Assembly: GCF_001590685.1 (NCBI RefSeq)
Contig: NZ_CP014616.1
Location: 4,091,001 to 4,155,000 of the forward strand
Origin: Sporosarcina psychrophila
Lineage (GTDB): Bacteria; Bacillota; Bacilli; Bacillales_A; Planococcaceae
Length of the DNA stretch: 64,000 nucleotides
Direction: 5' to 3'
A program made the translations under genes and the position numbers. Within the stretch, counting starts at the first letter, position 1. Each line of letters begins with the position of its first letter. The notes below the pieces were generated by a model. The model was not told the DNA's origin and made no database searches. It saw nothing but the letters and a program-made list of their open reading frames with translations. Positions 53,630-61,817 of this stretch are shown here, one piece after another.

Positions 53630-53791
53630 TTACACACGTTCCGCAAGTGGAATAATATGTACAGTTCCGAATTTTTTCTTCCTTTCTAGGTCTTCAATTC
53701 GATTCAGGCGATTGTTCTGATTGGCTACAATGCTGATTAATTGTTCAATTTGCATTTCCATCCGTTTCATGTCCTTTTTAATTGTAGTCAT
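53630..53791 (-). CDS. 53-residue coiled-coil hypothetical protein
   Basis: MTTIKKDMKRMEMQIEQLIS and NQNNRLNRIEDLER show heptad spacing of Ile/Leu/Met, so a short coiled coil is likely; the tail FGTVHIIPLAERV is beta-like. AAGGAGTGTGGAAC precedes the ATG at 53791. No family recognised. Upstream on the same strand lies a 200-bp region with four long hairpins that may be its leader. Confidence 0.6.
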   Translation of the reverse strand: MTTIKKDMKRMEMQIEQLISIVANQNNRLNRIEDLERKKKFGTVHIIPLAERV

Positions 53792-53827
53792 GTTCCACAC
53801 TCCTTTCTCTTCATAATCCGCTTGTGT

Positions 53828-54027
53828 GGATCCCATTGACGGAAACAGCCTCCGTCCTCGGGATCCCCATTAGCGTTTTTCGACGTAAGATATCCGACCC
53901 CATCGGATATTAGCGTTACATTCCCCTTATTTACCGCGAACAGACGCCACTGAGCATCTGTTCGCGATACTTTACTCTCACTCTAACCGAACATGGGCAG
54001 AACCCCTTCTGTTGACATGTACGGTTA
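53828..54027 (-). other. candidate structured RNA / leader (four successive long hairpins)
   Basis: Four strong stems in 200 bp. GGATCCC/GGGATCC with inner GACGGA/TCCGTC (53828-53866). ATATCCGA/TCGGATAT (53890-53910). A 13-bp CGCGAACAGACGC/GCATCTGTTCGCG with one wobble (53935-53966). A 12-bp TAACCGAACATG/CATGTACGGTTA with one mismatch and inner CAGAA/TTCTG (53984-54027). The word GCTAAT recurs between stems on the minus strand. There is no open frame. It lies between ssb and the 53-residue gene. I cannot match it to a named riboswitch or RNA class. Confidence 0.5.
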
Positions 54028-54136
54028 TTTCTTTTCCTCACATATAGCCTATTAGCGCCTACAGAATACAGGTCATTCAGCCTAGAGGGATTGAGCCCCA
54101 TCCCCCTTAGTTGTCAAGGCCAGCAGGATGCTGATC

Positions 54137-54181
54137 ATGCAGTCGTTGTCGCAATACGCGGCGACTTTAGACTACCTTCCT
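54137..54181. repeat. 45-bp mini-element (CATGCAGTCGTTG), isolated copy
   Basis: CATGCAGTCGTTGTCGCAA to GACTTTAGACTACCTTCC matches the insert found twice in the repeat at 55.6-55.9 kb and once, inverted, near 63.58 kb. Confidence 0.65.
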
Positions 54182-54324
54182 CTTGGGCTGCGTTCCACTA
54201 ACAAGAGCTTTGCTTACTACCTATCCATTTTCAGTTGTCGGTACCGCCCCGGTTTGTCGTCCGGCTAGTCTATCCCCTCCTTTTCACGACCATTCCCCGG
54301 CTTTTTATGTATCATTGTGCCTGG

Positions 54325-54765
54325 TCAAAAAATCGGTAATCCTTCTGTTTCACGGCTGGGGAGATTGAAATGCTCAGCATCACTTTTCTCCTCCGTCGGA
54401 AGTGTCATTCTACCTACCTGTTCACTATACAAGTTGTCATTGGTGCGTTTTTTCGTTAAAATGAACCGGATATCCTCAGCAATCACCTCTGTTACATAGA
54501 CTCTACTCTTGTCTTCGCGTTCGTAGGACCTAGACTGAATGCGCCCGCCTACCCCGATTAGAGATCCTTTACCGCAATGTTTAGCAGTATTCTCCGCCGC
54601 CTTTCCCCACAGCGTACAAAGTACGAAATCTGTCTCCACTTCTCCTTTTTGGTTTTTAAAATTGCGGTTCACAGCAAGTACAAAACTTGATTGTACCCTT
54701 CCTTCTGATACTCTTCTCAGAATTGGATCTTTTGTAATACGTCCAACCAGTGCAACTTGATTCAA
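54325..54765 (-). CDS. ssbB: single-stranded DNA-binding protein (SsbB/YwpH type)
   Basis: 146 residues. The OB fold has VALVGRITKDPILRRVSEGR, SFVLAVNRNFKNQKGEVETDFV, WGKAAENTAKHCGKGSLIGVGGRIQSRSYE and YVTEVIAEDIRFIL. A short tail ends in GLPIF, a degenerate form of the DDDLPF tip used to recruit partner proteins. By position (near ywpF, fabZ, flhP) and size it corresponds to the competence-linked SsbB/YwpH rather than replication SsbA. The start is TTG (54763-54765) behind GAGGAGG. Confidence 0.88.
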   Translation of the reverse strand: MNQVALVGRITKDPILRRVSEGRVQSSFVLAVNRNFKNQKGEVETDFVLCTLWGKAAENTAKHCGKGSLIGVGGRIQSRSYEREDKSRVYVTEVIAEDIRFILTKKRTNDNLYSEQVGRMTLPTEEKSDAEHFNLPSRETEGLPIF

Positions 54766-55003
54766 TCGATTTCCTCCTCTCTCGTTTATTAATTTCATCT
54801 TACTTGGTTTAGTCTAATTTGTGCAATACACGATATCCCAATTTTCAGTCTATTATTCGCTATAAAAACCCTATTTGCTTAACTACGAAGTTACATTTAT
54901 CTACATAAACGGCATAACCTTATGCCAGACTTGAATTTATCCGATTCGTCAATAATTTAAGTTTGCCATGTTTTAAGTTTGTCGATGAAATTTGTGCCTA
55001 TGG

Positions 55004-55009
55004 TATAAT
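55004..55009 (+). promoter_or_regulatory. extended -10 promoter of ywpF
   Basis: TATAAT preceded by TGG (extended -10), 28 bases before the ywpF ATG. The -35 region is not well conserved. Confidence 0.55.
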
Positions 55010-55037
55010 AAAAGGAAAAAGATTGAGGTGGATACCG

Positions 55038-55481
55038 ATGAAAACATTCAAAATGTTGTCTGTCGGAATATTACACGAAGAGCGTATGCTGGATTTCCCT
55101 CTCATAGACGGAATTATAATCAATCAGGAGAACAGTCACCGTATGTGGATATTGGAGATGTTCATTGATAAGGAACATCAACCCATTTTTGAAAAGTGGA
55201 TGGCTGATGAAGAATTACTTGAAGTGAAAGTCGTTATTTCTTATCCTGAAAATGAACCAGCTGCTTTTCGCGTTGCTGTCAAAGGGGTTAAGTTGATTGG
55301 GGATAATGTCTCTGTGTTAATGAAAGGCCGCTTGAAACGAGCACGTGCACAGTATGCAGAACAGTTGCTGGAAGAATTGATTGGTGAGGGAATGGGCGGC
55401 GCCGAATTGCTACAGCGATTCGAATCCGATATGCGCTCTCGACCACGTTTAAAAAAGGATCAAGAAAAAGAGAATGAATGA
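55038..55481 (+). CDS. ywpF: YwpF-like protein
   Basis: 147 residues starting MKTFKMLSVGILHEE, a beta-rich N-domain (DGIIINQENSHRMWILEMFI) and a basic helical C-terminus (RPRLKKDQEKENE). Matches the YwpF family of Bacillales, a conserved protein of unknown function linked to surface or biofilm phenotypes in some relatives. GAGGTGGATACCG precedes the ATG at 55038; the frame open to 54963 begins before the promoter and is rejected. Neighbour order ssb-ywpF-fabZ-flhPO-mbl-spoIIID is as in Bacillus. Confidence 0.8.
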   Translation: MKTFKMLSVGILHEERMLDFPLIDGIIINQENSHRMWILEMFIDKEHQPIFEKWMADEELLEVKVVISYPENEPAAFRVAVKGVKLIGDNVSVLMKGRLKRARAQYAEQLLEELIGEGMGGAELLQRFESDMRSRPRLKKDQEKENE

Positions 55482-55552
55482 CTTCGTGCTGCCTGGAATA
55501 CGGGCAGTTTTTTTGTTGAGAAAAACTGTAAGACACACTGCGCTTTTGTATA

Positions 55553-55920
55553 CGGCTAGACTCCAGCGCCTAGCCCCTGGAACCACACGAAGTGGGTCAT
55601 GCAGTCGTTGCGACAGGACGTCGCGATTTTAGACTGCCTTCCTTTATATTCGGACTTGAAGATAAAGGCAAAGAACGCCTTTTTCTTCAAGTCTTTCAGT
55701 GCCTGTCGGGGCTGAACAGACGCTTCCACTTTTGTATACGGCTAGACTCCGGGCGCCAAACGCTCGGGTCATAAGGCAGCCCGACTGTGCGGCAAAAGAC
55801 GCCGCTTGGGCCTGTGGGATGCAGGTCATGCAGTCGTTGCGACACGACGTCGCGAACTTAGACTGCCTTCCTTTTACCTGCCTTATGCCTGTCGCGTCTG
55901 GGCGGCGCCCTGCGCTTTTG
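55553..55920. repeat. dispersed CTAGAC-type repeat carrying two 45-bp inserts
   Basis: Outer phrases GGCTAGACTCCAGCGCCTAG, CTTTCAGTGCCTGTCGGGGC, CTCGGGTCATAAGGCAG and CTTATGCCTGTCGCGTCTGG identify the two standard units. Each unit is interrupted by a CATGCAGTCGTTGCGAC to TAGACTGCCTTCC segment (55598-55643 and 55826-55872). Comparison with 22.34-22.63 kb shows the uninterrupted form. Confidence 0.75.
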
Positions 55921-55926
55921 CATAAA

Positions 55927-55953
55927 AAAACCGCCTCTAGTGTTACGAGGCGG
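55927..55953 (-). terminator. rho-independent terminator
   Basis: AACCGCCTC and GAGGCGGTT pair around TAGTGTTAC. Minus-strand read-out ends in TTTTTTT. Just after the lipoprotein stop. Confidence 0.85.
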
Positions 55954-55971
55954 TTCCCGCACGGCTTGCGG

Positions 55972-56349
55972 TTAACGATTGTTTCCATTCGTTTTGTTCC
56001 GATCTAGATTTTTGTCGCTAGTTGTACCAGTTGGTGTATTCGTGTTCGTTTCTCCATCATTAATAACGCCTTCATTCGGAGTCGCGTTGTTATCATTTTC
56101 GATGACATCGTTTCGTACTCCATTGTTGTTATTAATGACTCCGTTATCCACACCGGTGCCGTTCTCGTTCTCGAGACCATCCATATTCGGTCCTGTTTGC
56201 TCATCGTTCACTTCGGGTGTTATGTCCTTCGTTCGATCCTCCACTTTTTCCATTGGAGTTTCATTGTTATTCGGAACTGCATCGTTGTTTGCACAAGCTG
56301 TAAGGACTAGTCCCGACATAAGAACAAGTGGTATCGCTTTTTTGAACAT
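55972..56349 (-). CDS. Asn-rich lipoprotein
   Basis: 125 residues. Lipoprotein signal with lipobox LTAC (Cys near residue 19), so it is anchored on the outer face of the membrane. The mature part is a low-complexity Asn/Asp/Glu/Thr-rich chain (NNNNGVRNDVIENDNNATPN) with no folded domain visible. GAGGAGGGAA precedes the ATG at 56349; the longer frame to 56385 has no such site. Function unknown. Confidence 0.8.
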   Translation of the reverse strand: MFKKAIPLVLMSGLVLTACANNDAVPNNNETPMEKVEDRTKDITPEVNDEQTGPNMDGLENENGTGVDNGVINNNNGVRNDVIENDNNATPNEGVINDGETNTNTPTGTTSDKNLDRNKTNGNNR

Positions 56350-56446
56350 GAAAAGATTCCCTCCTCTCCACAAGCCGTCTATCACACAAACCTGTATGAT
56401 ACTTCGTAGCTTTGCCCGAAATGAGGGAACTATCCATGTTTCTTTT

Positions 56447-56833
56447 TTAAGCTTCTAAATATTTTTTTAGCAATGTGTCAATGTATACCGCTTCGGCTTT
56501 ACAGTGATACTCGTAATGAGTATCAAGCTCTTCCTGCATGCTTTGGATCTCCACAATCTGTTCTTCAGATGGCGGCTCACTGAGGATGCGGGCGATGATT
56601 TCATTGATACGCTGCGCGAGGTCTTCATGGAATTCCGGATCAATTTTCATTTCTTCTGGAATTTTTGAATACCAGAGTGCTTTTACGGTAATATATTCAC
56701 GCCAGCTGGCGATATAATCATCGATACTGAATTTTTCACCGGACCACTCGATATCGCTCATGTATTGTTCGAATGTCTGTGTGATGGACCTAGTAATGCT
56801 ACTTTTTAAATTTGGAGAAAGATCTTTAAACAT
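56447..56833 (-). CDS. conserved-looking hypothetical helical protein
   Basis: 128 residues, soluble, almost entirely helical, acidic. It begins MFKDLSPNLKSSITRSITQT and ends with a coiled-coil-like stretch (VEIQSMQEELDTHYEYHCKA). No family recognised. GGGAGG lies 11-12 bases before the ATG, a slightly long spacing. It sits between the lipoprotein gene and fabZ on the same strand. Confidence 0.7.
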   Translation of the reverse strand: MFKDLSPNLKSSITRSITQTFEQYMSDIEWSGEKFSIDDYIASWREYITVKALWYSKIPEEMKIDPEFHEDLAQRINEIIARILSEPPSEEQIVEIQSMQEELDTHYEYHCKAEAVYIDTLLKKYLEA

Positions 56834-56918
56834 ACTGATTTGTTACCTCCCACTTTAGAAGTGCATTGTAACCGCACCGTAATGACCATTGTAACCAAAT
56901 TTCAAGGTGTTCGCAAAT

Positions 56919-57365
56919 TTAGTTCCCATTTTTTGAAACTATAGGACCTAATGCAAACGTAATTTCTGTTTCGCATGCGATTTCTCCGTTAACCGTTGCG
57001 ATTGCTTTACCTTTACCAATCGTACCGCGAAGTCGTGTGATTTCCACTTCGAGTTTTAACGTATCACCTGGCGTTACTTGCCGTTTGAAGCGACAATTGT
57101 CAATCCCGGCAAAAAAGGCAAGACGTCCTTTATTTTCTTCTTTTTGCAATAAAGCGACGGCACCAACTTGTGCGAGCGCTTCCACAATAAGAACGCCTGG
57201 CATAACCGGATAACCTGGGAAATGTCCATTGAAGAAATCTTCATTGATTGTCACATTTTTTATGCCTACTGCTCGTTTTCCTTCTTCGACCTCAAGAATC
57301 CGGTCTACCATAAGAAACGGGTAACGATGCGGCAAAATCGCTTGTATCTGTTCTGCTGTTAGCAT
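56919..57365 (-). CDS. fabZ: (3R)-hydroxyacyl-ACP dehydratase
   Basis: 148 residues, hot-dog fold. Catalyses dehydration of 3-hydroxyacyl-ACP in the fatty-acid elongation cycle, in the cytoplasm. The active-site helix has [21 protein letters not shown] (His near 48, Glu near 62), preceded by [13 protein letters not shown]. The ATG at 57365 is favoured because AGGAGG directly abuts the first ATG (57371). Standard neighbour of flhP/ywpF in Bacillales. Confidence 0.95.
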   Translation of the reverse strand: MLTAEQIQAILPHRYPFLMVDRILEVEEGKRAVGIKNVTINEDFFNGHFPGYPVMPGVLIVEALAQVGAVALLQKEENKGRLAFFAGIDNCRFKRQVTPGDTLKLEVEITRLRGTIGKGKAIATVNGEIACETEITFALGPIVSKNGN

Positions 57366-57416
57366 AGTCATCCTCCTGACATTTCAGTACTTTTCTATTC
57401 AAAACGAAAGAGTCTT

Positions 57417-57743
57417 TTACGACTCTTTCCCATTAATGATATCCATAATGTGAATCCAAGTTTCTTTCTTAAAGACATCACTCGAATCCCCATCACCGAT
57501 ACTGCTGTATCCTACCAAGGCACCAAGATAGGCTGCACCGGCTAGAAGCAAGAGAACAAGTATCACACGAAGCCAAATTGGAAGGATGCGAATTTGGACC
57601 CAAAATTGCTTTTTCGGTGGAGTTTCCTCCACCGGCTTATTTTGTCTTCCGCGTTCTTTACGAGTAGACCGAATTAAAGGCGGTGCACTCTCCTTTTTCC
57701 TTGAATCATTCGAATTCAAGTTGTTTCTTTTTTCATCTGTCAT
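57417..57743 (-). CDS. EpuA-family membrane protein (annotated as RNA polymerase subunit beta-like)
   Basis: 108 residues: a basic disordered N-terminus (RSTRKERGRQNKP), the family motif FWVQIRILPIWLRVILVLLLLAGAA with one membrane helix (about 55-77), and a short outside tail. Proteins of this EpuA type are commonly mislabelled as RNA polymerase beta subunit because of a fused relative; no polymerase residues are present. Its place beside flhP and fabZ is conserved in Bacillales. GGAG precedes the ATG. Role unknown. Confidence 0.8.
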   Translation of the reverse strand: MTDEKRNNLNSNDSRKKESAPPLIRSTRKERGRQNKPVEETPPKKQFWVQIRILPIWLRVILVLLLLAGAAYLGALVGYSSIGDGDSSDVFKKETWIHIMDIINGKES

Positions 57744-57856
57744 ATTCAGTACTCCCTAATTGTCCGGTCATCAGATAGCTACCGGATGCAGGTAGACTAC
57801 CCTTTTCGTCTGTCTCATACACTTCAGAGCCGAACGATACTATTTTTATCAAGAAC

Positions 57857-58693
57857 TTATCGGATGCCGTTAATCAGACCGAGCATTTGATCTGCAAGCG
57901 TCACTGCCCGCGCATTAAATTGATAATTACGTTGCACACTAATGAGATCCGTCATCTCTTTCTGAGAGTTAACGTTCGATGCTTCGAGTGCCTGACCTTC
58001 CAATCCAATTACGTTTCGCGCTGCACCTTGTAATTCAGTTAGAACTTGCTGTTGTGTGACACCAAGATCCGCCAAATTTTCAGGCAACGCGAAATTCGTT
58101 CCTGATAAACGCTGCATTAAATTTGGACGTTCCATCACTGTCACGGCCAGCTCGATTGTTTGCGTCGTCCCGTCTGCATTTGTCAGTTGCAAATTTCCAC
58201 CTGGGTTAACTGTATAATTTGTAACATTATCGGAAAACGTAATTGGCAATCCCGCACTGTTTGCAACCGGATATCCGTCACCATTTACAAGCATCACTTG
58301 TCCATTAGCAACTGGAGAAACGTAAAAATTCCCTTGACGTGTATAGACAGTTTGTTCCCCGCCTCCGTCAGGCATTAGGACATTGAAATACTGTTTTGGT
58401 GTAGTCAGTGCAAAGTCGAGTTCGCGGCCCGTCATTTGCAATGAACCCGCTTTCCAGTTCATCTGTGATTGACCAAGTACAGCACCTGATCCGTAGCGGA
58501 TGCCGGTAGGTGATTGACGCGGCGCAGTATCTGCTTTGTCATTGTTGAATTGTTGGTATAACATCTCTTGGAATTTAGCATCGCTTGCTTTATAACCATT
58601 CGTTGAAATGTTCGCAAGGTTATTTCCGATTATATCCATTTGACTTTGCAATTGACTCAACGTATTTGTTGCTGTCGTCATTGTGCGTATCAT
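57857..58693 (-). CDS. flhP: flagellar hook-basal body protein FlhP
   Basis: 278 residues, FlgF/FlgG-family rod protein. The N-terminal signature LSQLQSQMDIIGNNLANISTNGYKASDAKF and C-terminal QGAARNVIGLEGQALEASNVNSQKEMTDLISVQRNYQFNARAV form the coiled-coil that builds the distal rod. The central domain is beta-rich. GGGAGCGGGATGC precedes the ATG. It follows flhO closely and, as in Bacillus, mbl-flhO-flhP run in one direction. Indicates a motile cell. Confidence 0.94.
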   Translation of the reverse strand: MIRTMTTATNTLSQLQSQMDIIGNNLANISTNGYKASDAKFQEMLYQQFNNDKADTAPRQSPTGIRYGSGAVLGQSQMNWKAGSLQMTGRELDFALTTPKQYFNVLMPDGGGEQTVYTRQGNFYVSPVANGQVMLVNGDGYPVANSAGLPITFSDNVTNYTVNPGGNLQLTNADGTTQTIELAVTVMERPNLMQRLSGTNFALPENLADLGVTQQQVLTELQGAARNVIGLEGQALEASNVNSQKEMTDLISVQRNYQFNARAVTLADQMLGLINGIR

Positions 58694-58723
58694 GCATCCC
58701 GCTCCCTTTCAAATCGCGTGTCA

Positions 58724-59563
58724 TTAGTTGACACGTCCCACTTCCGTTACTGCCTTTTCCATGCTGCGGTCATAGGCTTGAAGAATTTTTTGATTGGCCT
58801 CGAATGCACGGTATGCAGTAAGCATGTCCGTCATCGTTCGTGCTGCATCAACATTGGAACCTTCGAGATAACCTTGCTGCATCGAATAGGTGACGCCTGC
58901 CGTGCCGTTTGCGGCTGCAAGGTTTTCGCCGCCTTCTGTTACGAACATGCCATTTCCTTGTTTCAGAAGCATGTCAGGGCGCTGTGCAAATGAAATACCA
59001 AGTGTTGCGACAGCCGTGTCGCCGTCCATAATTATGCCTTCATCCGTTACACGAAAATCATCGTTTTGCAAGGCAATCCGTTGCCCGTTATTATCAAGAA
59101 CATAGGCGCCACCTGCACTTGTCAAAAACCCGCTTGGATCAAGTGTGAAACTACCGTTCTTTGTATATTGCTCACTTCCACCTTCATTTTCAAGTCTGAA
59201 GAAGATGGCACCCTGAGTTCCTGTTTCTGCATCAATCGGTAAGCGACCGTCAATCAGAGCGATATCGGTCGTCAGCTCAGTTTCGCGCAATTGTCCCTGC
59301 GTGAATAATGGCAACGTCTCCTGCATGTAAACACCCGTTGAAACTGAACCTACCGGAGATAAGCCCTTCATTTGAAAGCCATTTTCTGTTGGGATTTTTG
59401 CCGTGTTAATACTCGACATATACATTTCAGGAAACGAGCGAATCACCGATTGCTCCGCCTTGAAGCCTGGCGTGTTGGCATTCGCCATATTATTCGCCAG
59501 CATTTCTGTTCTGCGTTGCTGTGCAATCATCCCTGATCCAACTGTGTAAAATCCACGGAACAT
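58724..59563 (-). CDS. flhO: flagellar hook-basal body protein FlhO
   Basis: 279 residues, paralogue of FlhP. N-terminal MFRGFYTVGSGMIAQQRRTEMLANNMANANTPGFKAEQ and C-terminal GYLEGSNVDAARTMTDMLTAYRAFEANQKILQAYD are the rod-protein hallmarks. It is exported through the flagellar secretion system and assembled in the rod. The gene starts 44 bases after the mbl stop with a GAGGAGG-type site, so it likely shares mbl transcription. Confidence 0.94.
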   Translation of the reverse strand: MFRGFYTVGSGMIAQQRRTEMLANNMANANTPGFKAEQSVIRSFPEMYMSSINTAKIPTENGFQMKGLSPVGSVSTGVYMQETLPLFTQGQLRETELTTDIALIDGRLPIDAETGTQGAIFFRLENEGGSEQYTKNGSFTLDPSGFLTSAGGAYVLDNNGQRIALQNDDFRVTDEGIIMDGDTAVATLGISFAQRPDMLLKQGNGMFVTEGGENLAAANGTAGVTYSMQQGYLEGSNVDAARTMTDMLTAYRAFEANQKILQAYDRSMEKAVTEVGRVN

Positions 59564-59607
59564 ATGTCCACCTCCTCTTACTTCAAAATTAGAGTTGTTA
59601 ACAATTT

Positions 59608-60600
59608 CTAACGGTTAGAGATTTTATCCATATTCTCCAATAAAATGCCTGTCCCAATTGCAACGCAATCGAGCGGATTATCTGAAATGAATACAGGTAC
59701 TTTCAATTCATCAGCGAGTAATTGGTCGATGCCGTGCAATAACGCACCGCCCCCAGTAAGAAATACGCCACGATCGATAATGTCAGCAGACAATTCAGGT
59801 GGTGTTTTTTCCAAGACATTTTTCGCTGCATGGACAATCATATAGATTGATTCTTTTAGTGCTACAGCGATTTCATCTGAATGGATTGTCACAGTGCGGG
59901 GAAGTCCCGAAACCATGTCGCGTCCTCTTATGTCTATCTGTTCTTTTCGACTGCCTGGGAAAACCGTACCAACATTGAATTTGATATTTTCTGCAGTTCG
60001 TTCTCCGATAAGCAACTTATAATGTTGTTTAATATATTGTGTAATATCGTTGTCAAAAGTATCTCCAGCTACAGTGATCGAGCGTGATGTAACGATATCT
60101 CCCATTGATAAAACAGCGACATCCGTTGTACCTCCACCAATATCGACAACCATGTTGCCGCTCGGTTGGAAAATATCCATTCCAGCTCCAATTGCTGCAA
60201 CTTTTGGTTCTTCTTCAAGATAAATTTTCTTACCGCCCGATTTTTCAGCGGCTTGCCGAATGGCTTTCTGTTCAACACTCGTAATGTTTGTAGGACAACA
60301 GATAAGAATTCTAGGTTTTGATAAAAATCCTTTAACGTCCAATTTATTAATGAAGTGGCTAAGCATAGCTTCTGTTACATCAAAATCAGCGATAACCCCG
60401 TCTTTCATAGGTCTAATCGCAATAATATTGGCAGGCGTCCTACCAACCATTTGTCTTGCTTCTTCTCCGACTGCCAGTACTTTATTCGTGTTTTTATCAA
60501 TTGCCACGACTGAGGGTTCGTTTAGAACAATCCCTTTTCCTTTAACGTGTATTAAGACGTTGGCCGTACCGAGGTCAATTCCAATATCTTTTGCAAACAT
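59608..60600 (-). CDS. mbl: MreB-like cell-shape protein Mbl
   Basis: 330 residues. An actin-fold filament protein that positions the lateral wall synthesis machinery. Nucleotide-binding motifs DIGIDLGTANVLIH (phosphate 1), VVDIGGGTTDVAVLSMG (phosphate 2) and GVFLTGGGALLHGID (adenosine) are intact. MFAKDIGIDLGTANV and the CCPTNITSVEQKAI stretch match Mbl rather than MreB. GGAAGGGGAAAC precedes the ATG at 60600; the frame to 60630 starts upstream of it. Gene order mbl-flhO-flhP is the Bacillus one. Confidence 0.95.
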   Translation of the reverse strand: MFAKDIGIDLGTANVLIHVKGKGIVLNEPSVVAIDKNTNKVLAVGEEARQMVGRTPANIIAIRPMKDGVIADFDVTEAMLSHFINKLDVKGFLSKPRILICCPTNITSVEQKAIRQAAEKSGGKKIYLEEEPKVAAIGAGMDIFQPSGNMVVDIGGGTTDVAVLSMGDIVTSRSITVAGDTFDNDITQYIKQHYKLLIGERTAENIKFNVGTVFPGSRKEQIDIRGRDMVSGLPRTVTIHSDEIAVALKESIYMIVHAAKNVLEKTPPELSADIIDRGVFLTGGGALLHGIDQLLADELKVPVFISDNPLDCVAIGTGILLENMDKISNR

Positions 60601-60729
60601 TGTTTCTGTTTCCCCTTCCACCTGCATCATCGGATATTCCCGTGTATGTATACGCTTCTAACTAACAATTTTACCATAGTTAACTGGCAATGAATATACT
60701 TTAGTACTATTTGATTGAAAGATTAAAGG

Positions 60730-60920
60730 AAAAGTGGAAGAGCCTGATCAGCTCCGACAGGCACTGAAAGGCTTTAAGAAAAAAGCGGTCTTTGCCTTTA
60801 TCTTAAAGTCTGAAGTGACCCGAGGAGCTAGGCGCTGAAGTCTAGACAATCGAAAAGTGGAAGGCGCCGTTCAGACGCGAAAGACATATCACGAGAGAGT
60901 TTAGCGGCAGGAGCCTAGAC
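60730..60920. repeat. dispersed CTAGAC-type repeat
   Basis: One full unit (AAGTGGAAGAGCCTGATCAG, TCCGACAGGCACTGAAAGG, GACCCGAGGAGCTAGGCGC, GAAGTCTAGAC) plus a shortened second one (AAGTGGAAGGCGCCGTTCAG, GGAGCCTAGAC). No 45-bp insert. Confidence 0.75.
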
Positions 60921-60926
60921 AATAGG

Positions 60927-60961
60927 AAAGGCGGATCGCAATGAGTCTGCGATCCGCCTTT
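60927..60961 (-). terminator. rho-independent terminator of spoIIID
   Basis: AAAGGCGGATCGCA and TGCGATCCGCCTTT pair exactly around ATGAGTC. The T-run is short (CCTTTCC). Located five bases after the spoIIID stop. Confidence 0.8.
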
Positions 60962-60965
60962 CATC

Positions 60966-61235
60966 CTAACTGCTTCCTACTTTTTTCGTTTCGTTCATCC
61001 ATTTAACTCTCGTCGCCTCGCCGCCCCGTAAATGTCTGACAGACTTATGATAGGCAAGTATTTTTGCGACTTCTTCAGACAGTGCCACATCGACGTTAGG
61101 CAAACGTTCCGTCAAATCTTTGTGGACCGTGCTTTTCGAATAGCCTGTCGCTTTTGCTAACGCCCGTACGGTAAGTCCAGTTTCCAGCAACATTTTTCCG
61201 AGGCGCACGCATCGCCTCCGTATTTGCTCGTGCAC
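60966..61235 (-). CDS. spoIIID: sporulation transcription factor SpoIIID
   Basis: 89 residues, DNA-binding regulator of mother-cell genes. The helix-turn-helix ALAKATGYSKSTVHKDLTERLP and the C-terminal basic HKSVRHLRGGEATRVKW are nearly those of Bacillus SpoIIID. The GTG at 61235 behind AAAGGAAGAGG is preferred and gives VHEQIRRRCVRLGK, aligned with the Bacillus start; the TTG at 61283 would add 16 unmatched residues. A sigma-E-like promoter lies about 40 bases upstream. Confidence 0.93.
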   Translation of the reverse strand: MHEQIRRRCVRLGKMLLETGLTVRALAKATGYSKSTVHKDLTERLPNVDVALSEEVAKILAYHKSVRHLRGGEATRVKWMNETKKVGSS

Positions 61236-61272
61236 GCCCTCTTCCTTTCGTGTCAGGTCCGATTCTTCCTTT

Positions 61273-61300
61273 ATCTTATGCAATTAATGGGCTTGATATG
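61273..61300 (-). promoter_or_regulatory. sigma-E-like promoter of spoIIID
   Basis: CATATC (complement 61295-61300), 14 bases, CATAAGAT (complement 61273-61280), compared with the sigma-E -10 consensus CATACAAT. Known regulation of spoIIID by sigma-E supports it. Confidence 0.45.
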
Positions 61301-61335
61301 CGGGCGGTCGTTGAGGGACAGTAGATTAGTTGGCG

Positions 61336-61760
61336 TGCGGATATTATCGGGTGGCGTGGGATATGATCGGGTAGCGTGAGATATGATCGATTCGGTGGTG
61401 GTTATGATCGGGTAGCGTGGGATATGATCGATTCGGTGGTGGTTATGATCGGGTGGCGCGGGATATGATCGATTCGGCGGTGGTTATGATCGGGTAGCGT
61501 GGGATATGATCGCTTCGGCGGTGGTTATGATCGGGAGGCGCGGGGTATGATCGCTTCGGCGGTGGTTATGATCGGGTGGCGCGGGATATGATCGGATCGG
61601 CGGCGGTTATGATCGGGTCGCGTGGGATATGATCGATTCGGCGGTGGTTACGATCGGACAGCGTGGGATATGATCGATTCGGCGGTGGTTATAATCGGAC
61701 GGCGTGGGATATGATCGATTCGGCGGCGGATATGACCGGTTCAGCGTTGGATATGTCTGA
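61336..61760. repeat. GATATG tandem array E (41-bp period)
   Basis: About ten 41-bp units, the most regular array: GATCGGGTAGCGTGGGATAT (20) then GATCGATTCGGTGGTGGTTA plus T (21). Lies between spoIIID and the spoIIQ terminator and contains no gene. Confidence 0.9.
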
Positions 61761-61770
61761 TTTCACAAAA

Positions 61771-61804
61771 AAAAAGCCACTCCGGATTGATTCGGGAATG
61801 GCTG
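61771..61804 (-). terminator. rho-independent terminator of spoIIQ
   Basis: AGCCACTCCGGA-type and TCGGGAATGGCT arms pair imperfectly; minus-strand read-out ends GGCTTTTTTTTT. Located 13 bases after the spoIIQ stop. Confidence 0.8.
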
Positions 61805-61817
61805 GGAACGTGCTGTT

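Noticed and set aside
57417..57743. RNA polymerase beta subunit
   Set aside because: Database-style label only; the 108-residue protein has one membrane helix and no polymerase motifs, so it is called EpuA-type.
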